Positions 22,397 through 34,560 are shown, counted from the first letter of the stretch. The stretch: DNA of 64,000 nt from Tethya wilhelma (GCA_964030475.1 CAXIPT010000006.1:1854817-1918816), one strand, 5' to 3'. The notes: a model not told the origin generated them from the sequence alone. A program made the numbers and translations.

Positions 22397-22490
22397 CTAT
22401 ATGAGACCTTTTGACTCTGTAAAATATATAAATCTTTCCTGAACTCGACTTCAGCACAGCATACAGCTTCTGTATAAACTCTGCGGTCAC
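22397..22490 (-). CDS. candidate coding exon, possible 5' exon of the coiled-coil gene
   Basis: The minus strand reads TAEFIQKLYAVLKSSSGKIY...VKRSHI with a consensus donor gtgagt, phase 1 out. There is no in-frame ATG: the codon often taken as start is GTG, with an upstream in-frame TAA. It is therefore either an internal exon with acceptor gatttag or a chance frame. I do not recognise the sequence. Confidence 0.35.
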
Positions 22491-22806
22491 TAAATCGCGG
22501 ACACATGGGCTAGTTTATAAGTAACTTGACCACGCCTATTTCCAACCTGATAATTAGGAGCATGTAAACTGGACGACCTTTACCATAAAGAGAACCTGCA
22601 GCTCNGGCAGAGTGGCACGTGAATAAATTGATCAGTACACGAACTATGTTTGAATTTTACATATAACACTCTTTTATTTATTTATTTTTTCTTGCTCTTT
22701 GTGTTTTCGTAGTTGTTTCTGCTTTAAAAAAAGTGAATTTTATACCTATAGGCAGCAGGGTGCATTAATGAGTCTTTTAATCTCAGTTTCTGTGCACATG
22801 TGTGTG

Positions 22807-22852
<46 letters not shown>

Positions 22853-22857
22853 TGTGT

Positions 22858-23505
22858 TTCACTGTGGGTGGGTGTGAGTGTGCGTGCAATAAGAAACAAA
22901 TCCTTAGAATATACTATATGCATGCCATCAGAAGAATATCTCATGTGGTTTAATTTTTAGCTAGCTACATATATATACTGCATGCATGCATGAGAAGCAT
23001 TGGGGCTCAGTTGATTCCAAAACTGTCTGCATATACTTGATACCAACATTGATAGCTATGCATATTGAGCTATATTCTCTGACTTTTTAATTTTTGCCTG
23101 GGACTGATGCAGCTAACGAAATAAAGCTCTGAACATCTTGGTCATTCCCAATGAAGATAAATATAGTCATAATGTCATTTGGTCCATAAACCAGAATTAT
23201 TGTTATTATTGCTATAATCTCTCGGCGCCACTACTGAGGACTGCATGAGGTACAAAATATGGTCGGAACAGGACAAATAGAAGCATATTGAGGAAGAAGG
23301 TTGAAAGTCTTTGAACGAGTTCTAAGTGCAAAGGGATCTATAGGCTATCACCTCAGCAGACTTATAATATCCACACAGCCAGGCTCAGCGGCACCACCTC
23401 TGTCGGGGGGGTGACCCTAAAACCAACTTGAACCGCCGGTTAGAGACACAATTAGAGGGATAAACTTCTTCACAGAGTCATTGCGGTCATTTATCATGTA
23501 TACTT
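22858..23505. other. non-coding stretch
   Basis: Nothing supported beyond palindromic TGCATGCATGCA words near 22980. Confidence 0.4.
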
Positions 23506-24514
23506 TAGTACAAGTAGTAAAAATTTCAAAAAATAAGCAGTGTAGGAATGGGCAGTGCTGTAAAAAGTATTGGAACAAGGATGGTCTCAATTTCGGCACA
23601 TGACTACTTCATTTTCATTTTTGATCCCTCATTGCTAATGGTTCAAGGAATGATCTGTATACTTGAATAGCTGATCAATATGGATCACATACTATAATGG
23701 TTCAAATTTCTACCAATCTTATCATTTGGCTAAAAAGTGGAACAAACTATGGAAGGCAGGATTAAATTACTGGCCAAGACTTGGGCACAAAAAATGAAGT
23801 AGTCATGTGCCGAAATTGAGACCATCCTTGTTCCAATACTTTTTACAGCACTGCCCATTCCTACACTGCTTATTTTTTGAAATTTTTACTACTTGTTCAT
23901 TCACTTTTTTCAACACTACAGTGAGGAGACTATCAGAGACTGGTTAGTCCCTACAAAAAGTTATCTGAGTAGAAGCTATATACATTGGCTGCTAGGGTAG
24001 CTAATGCGCATGCGCATAATAATGCCACGTGGATAATCAATGACCTTTGAACTCTACAAGAAGATGGCTACATTCAAGTACATGAATTTATACTCTCAGT
24101 TTCAAAGCTTTCTAGTTTTTGTTTAGGCTTATTTGTGATTAAAACGAGTATCAAGGAATGTAGTACCTATGAAAAGAACTTACTTTGTGCTGTCAAAGTT
24201 GGCTCAACACATTCTGGTTCTCTGGAAATGCTTTTCAAGTAAGTCAGTTAGGAAGTACGTACGTACGTAAGTAAGTTAGAGGAACAAAATGGCACTATGG
24301 TGGCTTCCCACTAGCGCTCTCTACGAGTGCTGAAAAAACTTTTTGCGAGTTTCAAGGCTTTCAAGCAGTTGGTAATCTGTTAGTGAGAGCCTCTGAGAAA
24401 CTTTGAAAGTTTAATTTTGTTTAACTAGATTTTTATGGTGACCAACATTTTGTATTGTGTCTATGGGACATTCGGCCCATTCCTACTATACGTACTACCG
24501 TACGTATGATAGAA
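23506..24514 (+). repeat. composite repeat A, copy 1 (hairpin head plus 600-bp tail)
   Basis: The head is a hairpin: arms about 23512-23625 and 23785-23898, including GTAGGAATGGGCAGTGC and TCGGCACATGACTACTTCAT inverted. The tail runs from TTCATTCACTTTTTTCAACA through TTTGAACTCTACAAGAAGAT to CCCATTCCTACTATACGTAC plus a palindromic TACGTACTACCGTACGTA end. Non-coding. Full copies: 28876-29885 and 60757-61772. Confidence 0.85.
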
Positions 24515-24785
24515 CAATATAGCCGGTTATTTTGGCAAGAGTTCAAATTTGGCGAAAGAGAGCACAAATGATATTCGTGAACTTTTCCGTGAATGAAATA
24601 TAGAAAGCACATTATTGTGGATCGAAAGACACTTACAAAAGCATAGCTAACCATGCACCAAAGACTAAAGAATATGTACAAATTTTCCCATGTAGTGTCT
24701 AAAAAAAGTGTGATGTTTAGGAAAAAAAGACTTCTACAGCAAAATCACCAAGAAACACTATGCATGTATGAGTTTTTCCTCTAGA

Positions 24786-24894
24786 TTGTCCCAACAAGTG
24801 TAGTGTTAACGATATCAAGAGAAAGCACATTGTTTATAGCCATGCAGTGTCCAGAGGAGCCATGCAGTTCAATATCCATTTTAAGAAGCAGAAT
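24786..24894 (+). CDS. candidate orphan exon
   Basis: Acceptor tttttcctctag and donor gtaagg enclose CPNKCSVNDIKRKHIVYSHA...HFKKQN (phase 2 in, 0 out). After the donor the next 450 bases hold Lys/Glu/Gln-rich frames broken by stops. It may be a decayed zinc-finger or transposase-type gene; not recognised. Confidence 0.3.
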
Positions 24895-26340
24895 GTAAGG
24901 AAGTATTTATGATGTGAACTGGAGCAGCACATGCACCCAGCAACAACACAGAGAGATGATTAAAGATATGAAAATGAAGATTGCTACTGTGACATTGGTA
25001 CAACAAAACACATGTAGAGCTGAAGAATTTAATTATTGACTCCAGAGGGGAAAATATTAATTTATTATTATAGTTGAGAATTTAACTCTAAATAAATAGC
25101 TGTCAGATGCTAAGCAACAGAATTCAAGGCTATAGCTGCTTAAAATACACAACTTGAGCTAGAAAATTCCAAATTCAAAGACATTTCAAGAGCAGAGCTT
25201 GAAACTGAATGAAACTATTGTGAGAAAAATCAAAATTGTTATCAGAAAATTGAAACCTTAAAAATGAGATTCAGACTGAACAATGTATACTTTAAGAAAA
25301 AGAAAAGATACTTTCAACGAATGAAAAACCTAAAAAAAGAGATTGCATAACTTATTACCATTATAGTTATTAATATATCAGTGGTTAGCTAGGCTCTTAG
25401 GCCCAGCTCAGTGCCAGACTTTGACAGCAGCTGAGTATATATTCCAATGCATGTATAAAGGTACCAGAGTCCATCTGGTTCATAGTCTGTGACATGCATG
25501 GCATGTGCTGCTTCACCGTGGCACAGCCGTATTAGCTATGCCGGCCACTAGATGATCACAGCCTGTAGTATTGAAGTTTTCAGTGATAGTCGGAGTTATA
25601 TCATGACACACTCTTTTACATTGTGTATATGCATAAAAGTGTACTAGCTAGTTGAGTACATGTGCACCATCGGTGCCTTCATTTTCACTGTTACAGTAAT
25701 AGTGGCCATTCAACCTGAGACTCAGCAAGAGTGCATGACTGCCAGAATAATCGTGGTCGATCTTAATTTAATAAAGATTAATTATAATAGTTCTACTAAC
25801 AATCGTGATTTGTGATTAATAAATGGAACACTTACCGTCTATTGTTAATTGTTGCACAGACTAATATGACTAAACATGCAATCCTATTATTTTACTAATC
25901 ATGAGCTCATGCAGATTATTACATAAAATTAATGTGAAAATGTTACTTGTGATTACAAGATTGTTATAGTTATAAAAAAAATTAAATAAAAATTCAATAA
26001 TAACTCGTTGTAACTGTTAATTCCTGTATGGAAATTTATCTTTTAGTAATAATTACAAATGGAATTCACCAACCAGAAAGGAATTTCACAATAAAATTAA
26101 GGAAGAATGCATGCATATGCCAAAATCTCAGGGGATTTAAGCGTATATAGGGTTGTACAAACCATTCTTAATGAATCCCACTATGCAACGAGAAGCCCCG
26201 CGACCTTTGACCCGCGATTAACCCTGTGACTACTGCATTTTACTTAGAAAAAAATGTCAAGCTCAATTGATCATGTTGGTGTGTAGTCTGGCTTGCCAGC
26301 TATGGAGTGGAATTAGTGTCAAAAATAAATTGCCTTGCAC
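24895..26340. other. AT-rich non-coding stretch
   Basis: Beyond possible coding remains up to about 25350, I see no gene or structured repeat. Confidence 0.4.
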
Positions 26341-26348
26341 TGCGACAA

Positions 26349-26525
26349 ATGCAGATCGCGTATGGCAAAATGCACGCACGCGAACCCAAGTTTGCAGAGC
26401 GCGATTGGCAAAACGCCCGCAGTCACGTGCTAAATGCAGAACGCGATTGATGCAGAACGCGATTACGATTGGCAATACATGCAGAACGCGATTGGCAAAG
26501 TTTGCAAAGCGCGATCTGCAAAAAT
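26349..26525. repeat. CpG-rich imperfect minisatellite
   Basis: Variants of TGCAGAACGCGATTGGCAAA recur about eight times with irregular spacing (GCAGATCGCG, GCAGAGCGCGATTGGCAAA, GCAGAACGCGATT...). Its GC and CpG content contrasts with the AT-rich surroundings. An ORF crosses it but is repeat-driven. Confidence 0.7.
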
Positions 26526-26559
26526 TTTATGAGGATGCGTCATCTGAGGACACTGTNCA

Positions 26560-27609
26560 ACGTCATTGAAAAATGGTCAATTTCAGAGGCTTATAAGTGA
26601 GAAACCATACAACATATGATACCCAAATTAGGTGTGGTTTAATAACTTGTGGTAAGGTATGTATACCTCAAGTTTTGTTGAATTCTGTGAGGGTGCTCAT
26701 TTTTTCGTGTTGATTTGGCATGGAATTACCCATATGGACTTTAGGATTATCCCGGCTGGAATACGGTCCTGGCATCCAACTCTGCCCGGCGGGCTCTCAG
26801 TCAACACTGTTGGAGCCGGCTATATAGCCGCTATACATGCTCATCAGTGCCACGTGGTCAACCTGATAATTCCCACATATACATGGATGTACAATGCATA
26901 ATTACACTATTGCTATTAAAATTTCATGCAGTAGAGTTTAATGCAGTGGTCCAAACTACAAGAAGTAAACATTATTGTCAATGAGTTCTATTTGATGAAC
27001 ACCACTGCAGCTGTTGTTGATTCAGCAGAAGTGTGTCACACTAAGTTAGTTAGGTCTCCACTCAGTTTAGTCTCTTAAAAGCACTAGTGTGACATATAGT
27101 GGTTTCCATAGCAACCAACAAACTCCACCCACCATTTAGTGACCAATGCAAGAACTTGATTGCACCCGCATCAGGCTTTTAACCCTACAATATCTCAAAG
27201 TCAACAGCAGTCACAGCATGGTTACACTCTAGTGGCAAAGAAGTAACTCTCCATCCTCCTCCACAATCCTTAGCTCCTTCCGCTATTGCCTAGTCTGACT
27301 CCAAACAGTACCAGGCCGCCTGTTTGAAACAGAGCGGAATTTCACAGTAGAGGAATCTAGCTTCACTCGGTATAATGAGCAAATTAAACAACCCAAAATT
27401 GTCACAATAGTGAATTTGTAATTGTATGCTAAGCCGTGGAAAAGTAGCTAGAGATCATCGTGACTCCACTGAACTGCATGACCAAATGATCCTATCAATC
27501 AAGGCTGTGAATATTTATACGACAACCTTTGTCTAGCTGGGCCAAGCTCAAACAAACCTAAAAATGAAATTTTTCATTTTCGGTATCAAAATATCATTAC
27601 TCTGTGTAC
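26560..27609. other. non-coding stretch
   Basis: Nothing supported. An 80-codon ORF at 26659-26901 is unrecognised and has no splice or promoter support. Confidence 0.4.
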
Positions 27610-27613
27610 TTAA

Positions 27614-28309
27614 GGCCTGGGTCAACAGTATACCGTTATAGTAAAATAATCTCATCAATATTCGGAATGGTCATAACTTTTAAACTAACTAATTGGTAAC
27701 CATGGAAACGTAGGTATAGATTCTTCGGGGTATTTTAAACATCCTTAAGTCAAAAGTTGGTCATGTGACTGTTACATATTTGCTGAATCAGCAAAAAATT
27801 AATAATTAATTAGGCGGAATGTTCCCCTATTGCTATGGTAACCATTTTTTGTACAAATATTTTTTTCATCAATATATGCCTAAATCTTAATTGGGGTTCA
27901 GAAATACTGATCTGGATAAAAGATATGCAGCTTTTTCCATATAATGCACACCTGCCGTTCTCTCCTTCTCGGCTATATCTTATCAACAATACGATCAGCG
28001 ATAACCCCAATCAAGATTATAGAGGTTCATGATGATAGTTATCTCCTGAAAAAGTTTGGTTGCCATAGCAACCTTCTAAGGTTTCCGCCTAATTAATTAT
28101 TCATAGTTTAAGGTGTTTCTTTGACCGATCATTATTTACATGAATATTCATTATTTTGGAACAAGATTTTGGTAAAATGAAAACGAAAGGCCAAAAATTT
28201 GTTGTATAGCAAAGAAATTAGGAAACTTGTGAGCTATTTGATATTCTGTAGATCTGAATTTTAATTCAGGCAAAATTTCCGAGCAATCATTTTCAAGGTG
28301 ACCCGGGCC
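27614..28309. mobile_element. piggyBac-type MITE, copy 1
   Basis: The left end GGCCTGGGTCAAC follows TTAA (27610-27613). The right end TGACCCGGGCC is its inverse, though the flanking TTAA has decayed to TGTA. Inside, ATTAATTAGGCGGAA and TTCCGCCTAATTAATTATTC form a second inverted pair, with GTTGCTATGGTAACC-type words. Same family as 52921-53868 and the fragment ending 38896. Confidence 0.7.
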
Positions 28310-28355
28310 TGTACGCAGAGTTAACCTAGCTAGCTGCTTTGATTTCATGCACACC

Positions 28356-28823
28356 TAGCTATATAAAGTGACTGAGTATATGCATTCGTACTTTTGTTGC
28401 ATGGGGTCAGTGCTCTCATTCTCATCAGTTTGTTTCCATAGTGACCAATACCTNTATTCTTCATCTGCTGGTTTTCTTTCCTCCTTTGGAAGCCTCATTC
28501 CAGCTATGTTCACACTAACTGCTGGAATACTTGAAAAACGACTGATCAACTTCTTGAGTAACTCGGACAGTACTAAAAAAGGTACTAATAAAGATTCCCA
28601 CCATGTGTCTGGAAGACATAGTGTTACTTCAAGCCACAGTTCCACATGTGATGACTCACAGGATGAAATCAGTTCAGATGAACATTTCACTCTGCTGGGA
28701 CAACAGCCAGGACTAGACTTCGCTGCATCCGCACCTATCAACAGCATTCCGAATGACTATGGGACAATCGAAACCAGACACCGCTCCAGCTCAGATGCCA
28801 CAATAAAGACATCTTTAGTGTGA
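28356..28823 (+). CDS. C-terminal coding exon of an unrecognised membrane protein
   Basis: The frame is open from acceptor cacacctag (28358) or from tttccatag (28441) to TGA at 28821-28823. It holds a hydrophobic segment (SSSAGFLSSFGSLIPAMFTL) followed by a long hydrophilic, Ser-rich tail (SHHVSGRHSVTSSHSSTCDD, NDYGTIETRHRSSS). This looks like a last transmembrane helix plus cytoplasmic tail. The codon at 28368 sometimes taken as start is GTG; an ATG lies at 28380. No upstream exons were found, so the gene may be broken by the transposons around it. There is an N at 28454. Confidence 0.5.
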
Positions 28824-28875
28824 CATACAATTTTAAGGACTTGTAACCTAATTAACTCATGCTGCTATATATAGA

Positions 28876-29885
28876 ACAAGTAGTAAAAATTTCAAAAAAA
28901 TAAGTAGTGTAGGAATGGGCAGTGTGGTAAAAAGCATTGGAACAAGGCATGTCTCAATTTCGGCACATGACTACTTCATTTTGATTTATTCTTTATCCCT
29001 AATATGGATCATCACAGAGTCATAAATGCAAAGATCTGTACTACTATAGTACCATAGCTTATTGTTGCATTTGTTTGATCTAATCAGTTGGCTAAGCAGT
29101 GGAGTAAATCATAATAAGACAGGCAACTTAAACTGGCATGCCGGCCAAGAGTTGGGCATAAAAAATGAAGTAGTCATGTGCCGAAATTGAGACATGCCTT
29201 GTTCCAATGCTTTTTACCGCACTGCCCATTCCTACACTACTTATTTTTTTAAAAAATTTTACTACTTTGTTCATTCACTTTTTTCAACACTACATGGAGA
29301 CTATCAGAGACTGGTTAGTCCCTACAAAAAGCTTGAGTATAGCAGCTACTATGCATTTCATTATGCTGGAGTAGGCTAATGCGCATGCGCATAATGATGC
29401 CACGTGGATAGATGACCTTTGAACTCTACCTGCAAGATGGCTGCATTGTAGTACATGAATTTATACACTAAGTTTCAAAGCTTTCTAGTTTTTGTTTAGG
29501 CCTATTTTAGATTGAAACGAGTATCAAGGAATGTAGTACCCAAGAAAAGAACTTACTTTGTGCTGTCAAAGTTGGCTCAACACTTTCTGGTTCTCTGGAA
29601 ATCCTTTTCAAGTAAGTCAGTTAGGAAGTACGTACGTAAGTAAGTACGTTAGAGAACAAAAATGGCACTACGGTGGCTTCCCAATAGCGTTCACTACGAG
29701 TTCTGAGGAAAGTTTTTGTGAGTTTTAGGCCATGCATGCAATTGGTAATCTGTCACTAAGAGCCTCTGAGCACCTTTGAAGGTTTAATTTTGTTTGACTA
29801 GATTTTTATAATGGCCAACATTTTGCATGGTGTCTATGGGACAGCCGGCCCATTCCTACTATACGTACTACCGTACGTATAATTG
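28876..29885 (+). repeat. composite repeat A, copy 2
   Basis: Same order of hairpin head and tail as copy 1, from ACAAGTAGTAAAAATTTCAA to CTACTATACGTACTACCGTA. It begins about 50 bases after the stop of the 28.4-kb exon. Confidence 0.85.
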
Positions 29886-30185
29886 CTACAAACTATTATA
29901 ATAGTATTATAACTAGTGACGATGTCTAAACATCAAAGGGGCGAGCCATAATCATTGCTATGTGGTAAATTTAAAGATTAAGATAATGTAAATTACATCA
30001 ATAGTTATTGATGCTACCTACTATACAACACACATAAAAATACAAAAGCTGAATAATCAAAACCTTGAACAAATGAACTGAAACTTGAAAACGTATATAT
30101 ATACAGCATGACTCACTGTCACTGAGCAGCACGATACAATTGCTAATTGTTCAAGAACTGACAGACAGGTAAATGTGCTAGTATA

Positions 30186-30578
30186 GGCTGAGCCAGCAGT
30201 ACTATATACCTGTTCTTTTTTGCCTCTTTTCTCTACTCAGCTGTACGGGTCTCTGCAGTCTCTGGTCATTGGCTCAGTTTCGAGTCTTTTACCTAAAAAA
30301 AGGGCACCAACTCGGCAAGCATTTAAGTTTACTTTCTTTTCAGCTCTAGCAGCAGCTTTTTCAGTCACTGGGTGACTCACTGATCAAACTTCTCTGATCT
30401 CTGAAGTGCAAAATCACGATGAACACGTGTACCTACGCGCATGCGCTGTAAAGCTGAACAGGCAATGATCGTCAAAAACATAACCTACAGTTAAACAGAG
30501 GACGTACGCCAGACTATACAATATATAGAAAATTTTGCCGTTGACTACACTAGTGTGGGGCTCGCTCCGGCTCGCCCC
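30186..30578 (-). repeat. dispersed repeat, reverse copy of 16361-16741
   Basis: Described at 16361-16741. This copy has the fuller ends, finishing CTCGCTCCGGCTCGCCCC. Confidence 0.7.
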
Positions 30579-30711
30579 AATAATTTGTCCACAAATTATA
30601 ATTATAGGTCATGAACAAATTAAGTTTAATATTGATCTCTACTCAGGGTGGTTAAGATTGAGTATACACTGTATTATCAAATTATTATTAATGATGGATC
30701 ATCTATATTTA

Positions 30712-31205
30712 AATATAATAAAAATTTATAAAAATTAATGAGTGTAGGAATGGGCAGTGCCATAAAAAGTAATGAAACAAGGAATGTCACAATTTCAGCA
30801 CTATCGGCACATGACTACTTCACTTTTTTCTTTTAAATTTTTTCTTATTGCCAAGTGTTGCGATTGCCTTGGATTTGGACCATTCTTATTTACGATTACG
30901 TATAAAGTGGCTTAGAGTCAGTCATTGAGCTGCAACTGATAATATTATTATTGAGTATACAATGGACACTGAAACTGAAGTTGTCAATGGATCTGATTCA
31001 TACTTCAAATCATAATGCATATTGGAATACATAATATTTTGACATTCCTTACAACTTGGTATAGCCAAGTTCATTGGAAGACTAAAATTGGGCATAAAAA
31101 ATGAAGTAGTCATGTGCCGATAGTGCCGAAATTGTGACATTCCTTGTTTCATTACTTTTTATGGCACTGCCTATTCCTACACTCATTAATTTTTATTATA
31201 CTTGT
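30712..31205. repeat. hairpin head of repeat A without tail
   Basis: Arms from ATAATAAAAATTTATAAAAA through GTGTAGGAATGGGCAGTGCC to GAATGTCACAATTTC are inverted at 31115-31205. It shows that the head can occur on its own. Confidence 0.8.
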
Positions 31206-31397
31206 TTATTCACTTTTTTTGAACACTTATACAGTTTTGGAATGAGATACTATTTTACTTTCGACAAAATGGTTGAGTATAATGGCAACAAAAAGCATTT
31301 GAAGGAAAAGTTATACATCCACAGTATAATTTTACATCACATCATACACATGTATCTAATGCATTATACAACCTATAGTAGAGCAGTTGCACAACTG

Positions 31398-32340
31398 GTT
31401 GTAAACAGAAACCTTACAGTTTTAAGTGCGCATAACGCGCGAGCTACTTAGGCTTGTAATAACAGCTGACCACGTAGTACTGTCACTGGAATTTGGTCCT
31501 GATAATTTTGGTCCCCCAGACCAAAATTTGCATGAAAAATTTGGTCCAGGACCATTATTTTCAGAAATTACCTTGAAAATTTTGGTCCCCCCTGATAAAT
31601 TTGGTCCGGGGTTACAAGACCAAAATTTTTGATCAAATAATATTTCTGGTCCAGGTTCGAAAATTTTACATGACATAATGCCAAGTATTTTGGCCCCCCC
31701 CCCCTACATAACTATAGTTTCAATCATTGCAGTGCAGTAGCAGCATTGTTTCCCTCAACAGCTGAGCAATGTTATATACATACAAACTTGATAATCAGTT
31801 GAGGTGCAAAAGATAATTATTGTAATGACAAAAATAAATTTAGTAATTTGTATTGACAAAAATAAATTTAACAATTATTGCTGAGCTGGGCACAACAATT
31901 GCAATCCCATACTTAACGATTTCTTTTATAGCGATTTCTTCTATAGCCTCGCTTCGCTCGGAATTAGGACGCCCGGTCGTGCCCGGTACATGGGACTCTA
32001 GCTCCTCGTGCTAGCTAGCTCAGCCAGGCTCTGGAGTCTATCTCTGTAAAAGACTGTTTCTAGAGCCTAGGCAAGTTTATTTTATAAGAGTGAATGGATG
32101 TTCAACCTTTTAGCAAGCTACTTTTCGGTGACTTTCTTCCCGGACCGCAATTTTTAAGGGGGGACCAAATTTATTGCAAATTTTGGTCCACCCGGACCGA
32201 AATTTTTGCCGGACCAAAATTTTCTTGACAGTACTATTACGCAAGTAAATGCAAAATGAACAATACACGGGGTAGTATGCAAACGTTCCCAAACGTGGTA
32301 CCTGAGTATCAACAAAATACGTCACAAAATGTCATTATAA
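31398..32340. repeat. TTAA-type MITE, copy 2, split by an insertion
   Basis: GGTTGTAAACAGAAACCTTACAG... to CACGTAGTACT, then after the insertion ATTACGCAAGTAAATGC... to GTCATTAT, matches 53060-53250. Its outer ends are eroded. Confidence 0.75.
31482..32229. mobile_element. 748-bp element inserted in a MITE, 6-bp target duplication
   Basis: Starts GTCACTGGAATTTGGTCC and ends GGACCAAAATTTTCTTGAC. AGTACT flanks both sides (31476-31481 and 32230-32235), and the uninterrupted site GTAGTACTATTACG is present near 53150. The ends carry repeated AATTTTGGTCC words in both orientations; the centre is non-coding. Confidence 0.8.
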
Positions 32341-32738
32341 AACTGGTCCAGCACTCAAACTGGTCAAAACCGCAGTGAAACTGGTCCAAACTGGTCAACG
32401 ACATGTCGACAACGAGCATAATCTTGGACGACCTTTACCAATGACCACGTGGAGTAGTACAATGCGCATGCGTTTTATTCACGCCACGTGGATAGAGAGC
32501 GACCTTTGAACTCTACCTACAAGAAAATGGCTACATTGAAGTACGTGGATTTATACTATTAACAGTTTCAAAGCTTTCTAGTTTTTGTTCAGGCCTATTT
32601 ACGATGAAAACGAGTATAAAGGAACGTACTACCCAAGAAAAGAACTTACTTTGTGGCGTCAAAGTTGGCTCAACACTTTCTGGTTCAAGTTTGAAGCCTC
32701 TACTTTGTGTTGTTAGATTTTTATGGCGATAAATATTT

Positions 32739-34496
32739 CACTGAAAAAACGGATGGTTCATTTCAACCAGCATAGGTCAAAATAACTGATTGCAAGAACA
32801 GTTACAGCTACCCAGCAATGGGTTATGTTAACGACGATTGGTTATTTTAACATAACTTGGTTGTAGCTACCCCAGTTGGTAATATTAACTAAATGCTTTT
32901 GTGGTTAAATTAACCGCTATTAGGTTAAAATGACTGCTTGATTGGGTTAAAATACACAATGGCTTTCACTAAGCAATGACATCATTACTGAGCATGCTCA
33001 GTAGCGCAGTTTTGAAACAGACTTAGCAGCTGTCAAAGAAGTGGAGAGAAAAAAACCTTGGAAAATCTTCTAAAAGAGGGCTATCAAGTATACTTTTTTG
33101 GAAAAGGAGATGTCTGATATGGTCAGCAGTACAAACTTAAGTGTTTAAGGTAGGAAAAATAGACTGTAACCACAGCAAATTCTGATTTTGTGTTTCAATT
33201 TAGACATAGCTATCAAAGAAGGGAAAAAAGTAAAAACATAAAGACAAAACTTCAACAAAAATGCTACAAAAGGCTATCCTCTGAAAAAGAAGATGTCTTT
33301 TATGGTCAACAGCACCATTTTGAGTGTTTTAGGTGAGAAAAATTTTTCGAACAGCAATCTTGTGAATATCAATCCAATTTTGTGCTTGGCTTATAGTTGT
33401 TAACAAGCAAAGTGGAGAGAGAAAGAGACAGGAGATACTGGCACAAGCAGTGGCGTAGCCAGGGGGGGGCACAGGGGGCATTTGCCCCCCTTTTTTTCAG
33501 TCGCGAAATTTACGCTTTGGTATTATAATGCGCTATTCTTTCGTGCACTTACTTTACAAAACAACTTTTAAAAGCTTTCTTTTTGCTGCTACAAAACTTT
33601 AGAGAGCGTTCGATTTAGTGAGCGCGTGCTGCGGGTCACAAAACAACTTTTAAAAGCTTTCTTTTGCTGCTACAAAACTTTAGAGAGCGTTCGATCTAGC
33701 GAGCGCGTGCTGCGGGTCAATTTAATGAATGGGAGGGGCTAAAGTTAGATAATTAAGTGGGTGTGGTTTCCGGTCACACAAATTTTCCGGCGCGCTTTGC
33801 GTGCAATATTTTTATTGCTCCCTCTTTTCTAAAATCCTGGCTACGCCACTGACAAGACTCTACTCAGTATGAAGTACCTATGAACTTGAAAGGTAAAAGC
33901 TAGTCTATCATACATGCATTCAGGAGACTGAGTTTAATATGTACTTATATTATCATCTTTGTTAATAGGTCAAAAGAAACACTACCTACACATGTTGAAC
34001 TTGTGTCTTACATTCGCTGACTTGTGTGTATGCATTGACTATTCTATTGTGTGTACATCACCATTATTATTCAGTACTGTTGCTATGGATACATTTTGTG
34101 GTATTATTTGCATGAGGTTCAATATAACTATTTAGTTGGTGTACTTGACCTAATCACAGGAGTTATAAAGCACTTCAATAGGTAAATATGATGCTGATGT
34201 TTGGTTATTTTCACTGAGCAGTCTGGGTTATTGTAACTTTATTTTGGTTAATACACCCATGAATTTATAGTTAGAACCTACAGCAAGTAGGTAAAATCAA
34301 CCCAAAAGTGGAATGCCAATTTACTCATCTTTTGGTTAGTTTAACCAAAAAATTTGGTTGTTTTAAACCACAATTTTCATGGTCAATTTAGCCCAAACAA
34401 TATACTGGTTAAAGTAACCAATGTAATGGGTTAGCTGAATTGCACACAATCTGACCCATATTTTTGGGTTAATATAACCCATTTGTTTTTTCAGTG
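32739..34496. mobile_element. non-autonomous element with CACTG termini
   Basis: CACTGAAAAAAC at the left and GTTTTTTCAGTG at the right are 12-bp inverted ends, flanked by TTT on both sides (2-3 bp duplication). CACTG ends with a short duplication are known from EnSpm/CACTA-type elements, but no transposase is present. Internally, GGTTA/TAACC words and a diverged direct repeat (about 33080-33160 and 33270-33345) occur. Confidence 0.75.
33448..33851. mobile_element. 404-bp element nested inside the CACTG element
   Basis: CAGTGGCGTAGCCAGG at the left and CCTGGCTACGCCACTG at the right are perfect 16-bp inverted ends, with ACAAG duplicated on both sides. Positions 33556-33719 are an 82-bp unit repeated twice. 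CAGTGGCGTAGCCAGG-type ends are common in animal non-autonomous DNA transposons. Confidence 0.85.
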
Positions 34497-34560
34497 TTTG
34501 TATTGTGTCTATGGGACAGGCGGCCCATTCCTACTATACGTACTACCGTACGTATAATAG

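Larger units (their letters stand above)
32440..34560 (+). repeat. repeat A tail, split by a 1.76-kb element
   Basis: GACCTTTGAACTCTACCTAC... up to GATTTTTATGGCGATAAATATTT, resuming after 34496 as TTTGTATTGTGTCTATGGGA and the TACGTACTACCGTACGTA end. Copies at 24.4 and 52.8 kb show the undivided site. Confidence 0.85.

Noticed and set aside
26349..26525. CRISPR-like repeat array
   Set aside because: Units are imperfect, spacing is irregular, and the DNA is animal.
26267..26569. 100-codon ORF rich in Arg and Ala
   Set aside because: It is a translation of the CpG-rich minisatellite.
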